A stretch of DNA of 7,863 nucleotides from Verrucomicrobiota bacterium (GTDB lineage Bacteria; Verrucomicrobiota; Verrucomicrobiia; Chthoniobacterales; UBA10450): contig QHOR01000164.1 in assembly GCA_003219395.1 (NCBI GenBank), positions 1-7,863 on the forward strand, given 5' to 3'. Within the stretch, counting starts at the first letter, position 1; every line of letters starts with the position of its first letter. The notes under the pieces are model-generated. The model was not told the origin of the DNA. It saw only the letters and a program-made list of their open reading frames with translations, and did not search any database. Made by a program: the position numbers and the translations under genes. Positions 5,334 through 7,863 of the stretch are shown here, in pieces.

Positions 5334-7504
5334 GGTACCCTCCGAATCCGCGGACTAAGCACGCCCTTCCACTGATTTTCTGAAAATGCTGCCGTGAACC
5401 GTGCCGCGAGTGCTGCGTACTCGAGCGTTACTGGTTGGCCAACAAGAGGGGTCATGGCTTTGTAGTTCAATCGGGTCAACGCAAGCACCTGTTTCGCGAT
5501 ACTTGCCCCTTCAACAAAAGGTTCAGGGTATTGATTGAAGCTGACCTTCAGAAATACTGGTGTTCCAATCCGCTTCTGTGATAACTCGGTGTAGCCAGTC
5601 GCGGAGATCAGCAATTCCCAGTCGGAGAGATGCACAAAGTGGCATCGCGGGAAGCTTCCATCGGTGATGCGAAGATCGTACAGCCTCATTGGATGGCTGG
5701 TGTCGATTGTCACAAAAGCGATTCGGGCTTCAGGCACCTTCGCTGTCACTTTTTCGATGATCAGTCGTCGCTCTTCCTTGCCGAAGCGTTTGTAGTAGTG
5801 AATCGCGATTGTCGCTGGATATGAATTCTGTGCCTCCTTGTACCTGTCCAGCGACTGGTCGATGAGCTGCGCGAATTGCTGCTCGTGATTTGTGTAATCA
5901 TACTGCGCAGCCATGCTCTCGAAGAACATCCACCGACCGAGCCGATCGAAGATGTTGGCATAGCTCACGAACCTAAGTTTTGCGCCGCTCCTCTTCGTAG
6001 TCGAAATACGTTCACCGATCGACACCCCGATGATCATATCAAACTCCTCGATATCTTCGGCCAGTACCCACGGAATTCCGCCGGCTTTCGCGAAGAGCGC
6101 GCTACCGATTGTGACGTGTTTCCATTCAGGCTTTTGGAAAACAAAGCGCGTAAGCATTTGTGATGGCAGTCCCCGCTCCAAGAGAACGGGCTTCACAGCA
6201 AAGTACGGAGAATCCAAGGACGTAGGCGGCGTCCGATCGTTCAGATATGTAACGACTACACCGATCTGATTCTCCTTTTCGTCGCGTGTGGCCAAACATT
6301 GTGCGCCGTTCACATAGGCATCCGTACTATCCGACGAAATTGTCTCCCGATCGACGATGACAAGTTTAGTTCGGAAGAAGCGCGCCATACCTCCTGGCAT
6401 GACGCCGGTCCCTTTGTTCAAGTCTCCGATCATCTTCTCTACTTCTGCCAAGCCCGCCTTAGACCCGAGCAATGCGAGTTTGATTAGGGGCTTGTCCTTC
6501 GTGAATGCACCGAAAGCCCGGAGCCCATGGTACGGCTGCAGATGTGTGGCTGAACTGTCCGTCTTATCGAATAACAATAGCGGTTCTGCGACTCGGTCTT
6601 CGCGAGGAAACGAAGTGCCTGTCACGGGGACGAATTGCTGGTCAACGGAGACCCCGATCTCGCCTATCGAAAAAGGAACAACCTCGTGGCTGCCTAAGAA
6701 ATTGATGACCTTGCGAGTGCTTTCGTATCGCTCGAGCGGCGCCTGAGAGCTGTCGAGAAATGATTTTTGTCTAATGTGTTCTACAAGCCGGAAGTTCGCA
6801 TTTATCTTGTTTAGAATCTTGTCCTGTATTACTTCCGGGCGCGGCGCGATGAACACATGCGCGGCCGGAACAGTTTCTTTCGTGCCGTTTTCCATCTTCA
6901 GTACTTCGCAACGGATGTTCGAAGGATCGTCCTTGATGTCGAGGATACTGCACTCCTCGTCCGTCTCGCTGACGTCGAGACCGGGGCGGATCCGGCCGGG
7001 AAGATCCAAAAGATCCCGAGTCGGAATGCCCATCCGAACGAGATTTTCGACACTTGCGGTCATCATGAGAATCACGTGCGGGTCAATCGTCAGATAGAAG
7101 TCCTCTTCCTCGGGCACTTCAGGACTTGGGTATGAAACAACACGGAATTCGAAACCGGCGAAAGTTTGGAAGATATTCGCCAGCCGCGCTGGAGAATCGG
7201 ACTTTTTGGCCCAATAAGCAACGTAGTCGACACCCGGTTTGAACGAGCATCCCGCGGCTCTCAATTTATCTCTCAATCCGATTTCAATGAGCCGGCGAGT
7301 CAGGGATGTTTCTGGCGTGACTGGCAGCGCATCGCTACCGTCCAGGAATGTTATTGTGTAGAACTTTTCGTTATGTTGTATTGCGCCCATTGGCGCATCC
7401 GCTCCTAGGGGGATTTCATAGACGGGCCCGACATTAACGGACAGCCGAACCATGTTGATAAAGCGCGAAAATCCTTGAACAGCCGCTGATGCCAAATCGA
7501 CCAT
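5321..7504 (-). CDS. ago: Prokaryotic Argonaute, full-length, catalytically inactive (long-B type)
   Basis: This 727-aa protein has the length and order of a long pAgo: N and L1 regions (1-135), a reduced PAZ-like part opening with FYLTIDPHVILMMTASVENL (about 136-225), L2 (to ~340), MID (~341-485) and PIWI (~486-727). MID shows the 5'-end pocket pattern Y434, K438, Q449 and K473 (the last in ALFAKAGGIPWVL), so guide binding looks preserved. In PIWI the strand that normally reads IGxD is MIIGVSIG, with Ser495 replacing the first catalytic Asp. The later HxDG block is HYYK (Tyr571), and the last position near EYAALAA is Ala698. The C-terminal LTRLNYKAM...PVTLEYA block is typical of pAgos. It should bind a guide and sense a target but not slice. 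The ATG at 7504 lacks a ribosome binding site; Met18 (7453) is an alternative start. It is the first gene of an operon with the overlapping membrane protein. Confidence 0.92.
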   Translation of the reverse strand: MVDLASAAVQGFSRFINMVRLSVNVGPVYEIPLGADAPMGAIQHNEKFYTITFLDGSDALPVTPETSLTRRLIEIGLRDKLRAAGCSFKPGVDYVAYWAKKSDSPARLANIFQTFAGFEFRVVSYPSPEVPEEEDFYLTIDPHVILMMTASVENLVRMGIPTRDLLDLPGRIRPGLDVSETDEECSILDIKDDPSNIRCEVLKMENGTKETVPAAHVFIAPRPEVIQDKILNKINANFRLVEHIRQKSFLDSSQAPLERYESTRKVINFLGSHEVVPFSIGEIGVSVDQQFVPVTGTSFPREDRVAEPLLLFDKTDSSATHLQPYHGLRAFGAFTKDKPLIKLALLGSKAGLAEVEKMIGDLNKGTGVMPGGMARFFRTKLVIVDRETISSDSTDAYVNGAQCLATRDEKENQIGVVVTYLNDRTPPTSLDSPYFAVKPVLLERGLPSQMLTRFVFQKPEWKHVTIGSALFAKAGGIPWVLAEDIEEFDMIIGVSIGERISTTKRSGAKLRFVSYANIFDRLGRWMFFESMAAQYDYTNHEQQFAQLIDQSLDRYKEAQNSYPATIAIHYYKRFGKEERRLIIEKVTAKVPEARIAFVTIDTSHPMRLYDLRITDGSFPRCHFVHLSDWELLISATGYTELSQKRIGTPVFLKVSFNQYPEPFVEGASIAKQVLALTRLNYKAMTPLVGQPVTLEYAALAARFTAAFSENQWKGVLSPRIRRVPWFL
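5338..5343 (-). promoter_or_regulatory. Ribosome binding site for the membrane protein, inside the Argonaute gene
   Basis: On the minus strand, GGAGGG lies 4 bases before the GTG at 5333 and within the final codons of the Argonaute gene. It decides the GTG start and fits translational coupling of the two genes. Confidence 0.7.
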
Positions 7505-7511
7505 GCTAATC

Positions 7512-7539
7512 TTTAGAGTACGGTCCAGGGGTAAGCCAA
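7512..7539 (-). promoter_or_regulatory. Candidate promoter of the Argonaute operon
   Basis: On the minus strand, TTGGCT (7539-7534) and TCTAAA (7517-7512) each match four of six sigma-70 consensus bases with a 16-base spacer. The -10-like box ends 7 bases before the ATG, which would put the transcript start at or near the start codon. The absence of a ribosome binding site fits a leaderless mRNA. The rest of the 196-bp divergent gap holds a TTGACA at 7671 without a good -10 partner. Confidence 0.22.
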
Positions 7540-7700
7540 GACTGATCTGAGAGCCGGACGGTCAGCGATCAGCGATGGGGCCTTTGGAGCGGAGATTCTA
7601 GAAAGCAAAACTTCATGTCGGGAATCAAAGACAATGTTGTCGTCATCGCCGATGCTAGCTTCGGCTCAACTTGACACATCGACTGTCTACGTGACGACCA

Positions 7701-7863
7701 ATGGGCGATACTAGCGAAAACGAAAGCGGCTATCTCGAACCTGAATCTGGGCGAGATCTAACAGCAAAGGAGCTTCGCGCGTTAGATCCGGAACAGCAAA
7801 AGCGAATCGTGAAGCATTGGTTTCTTGAACGATACGAAAATCCCGCTCAGAACACGCCTTACG
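7701..7863 (+). CDS. N-terminus of an uncharacterised protein, cut by the window edge
   Basis: Fifty-four codons are visible from ATG 7701. An in-frame TGA at 7692 rules out a start further upstream, and no strong ribosome binding site is seen. The protein starts with a polar, acidic stretch and then reads DPEQQKRIVKHWFLERYENP followed by AQNTPY. The WFxxxYExPxxxTPY pattern recalls the N-terminus of a group of poorly characterised proteins with a following GGY/GGPY block, but the deciding part lies off the window, so I assign no function. It is transcribed away from the Argonaute operon across a 196-bp gap and may or may not belong to the same defence locus. Confidence 0.6.
   Translation, partial: MGDTSENESGYLEPESGRDLTAKELRALDPEQQKRIVKHWFLERYENPAQNTPY

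Noticed and set aside
5876..7135. Several plus-strand open frames of 79-129 codons opposite the Argonaute gene
   Set aside because: They are antisense shadows of a well-supported coding gene and show no domain-like sequence.
7671..7676. Perfect TTGACA -35 box before the divergent gene
   Set aside because: No acceptable -10 box occurs at 15-19 bases spacing, so a promoter cannot be supported.

Overview
The window reads as an accessory region of a bacterial chromosome at middling to slightly high GC. It holds a putative Argonaute-based defence locus, a two-gene exported hydrolase operon, and several decayed gene remnants. The remnants most resemble Verrucomicrobiota or related soil bacteria: an EF-G start reading RNFAIVGHASSG, a monofunctional transglycosylase, a short GIY-YIG protein, and palindromic intergenic repeats. 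This assignment is by eye and tentative.

Layout. 1-454 (+): C-terminal part of a LuxR-type regulator, probably cut by the window edge. 455-593: hairpins and a short tandem repeat. 594-1463 (-): a wrecked mtgA gene. Its membrane-anchor N-terminus (1463-1323) and its C-terminal catalytic-domain end (881-594) survive. The middle has been replaced by a frameshifted GIY-YIG nuclease gene (1175-889) and a palindromic repeat. 1464-1789: no gene seen; one hairpin and a weak promoter candidate. 1790-3667 (+): an operon of two exported proteins, a permuted papain-like (YiiX/NlpC-P60-like) hydrolase and a trypsin-like serine protease with a helical tail. 3668-4040: a fragment of an EF-G 5' end (-) and hairpins. 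4041-7504 (-): a 727-aa prokaryotic Argonaute followed, with a 13-bp overlap, by a 430-aa protein with three C-terminal membrane segments. 7701 to the edge (+): the first 54 codons of a divergent gene.

The centre of interest is the Argonaute/membrane-protein pair. The PIWI domain has lost the first catalytic Asp (Ser instead) and, by eye, at least two more positions of the DEDX tetrad. The MID pocket residues that hold a guide 5' end look intact. Catalytically dead full-length (long-B) pAgos are known to act as guide-directed sensors that trigger partner effectors, including membrane proteins, to cause abortive infection. The overlapping membrane protein is therefore the likely effector, but its soluble part matches no family I recognise. 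The convergent protease operon may be unrelated cargo of the same accessory region.
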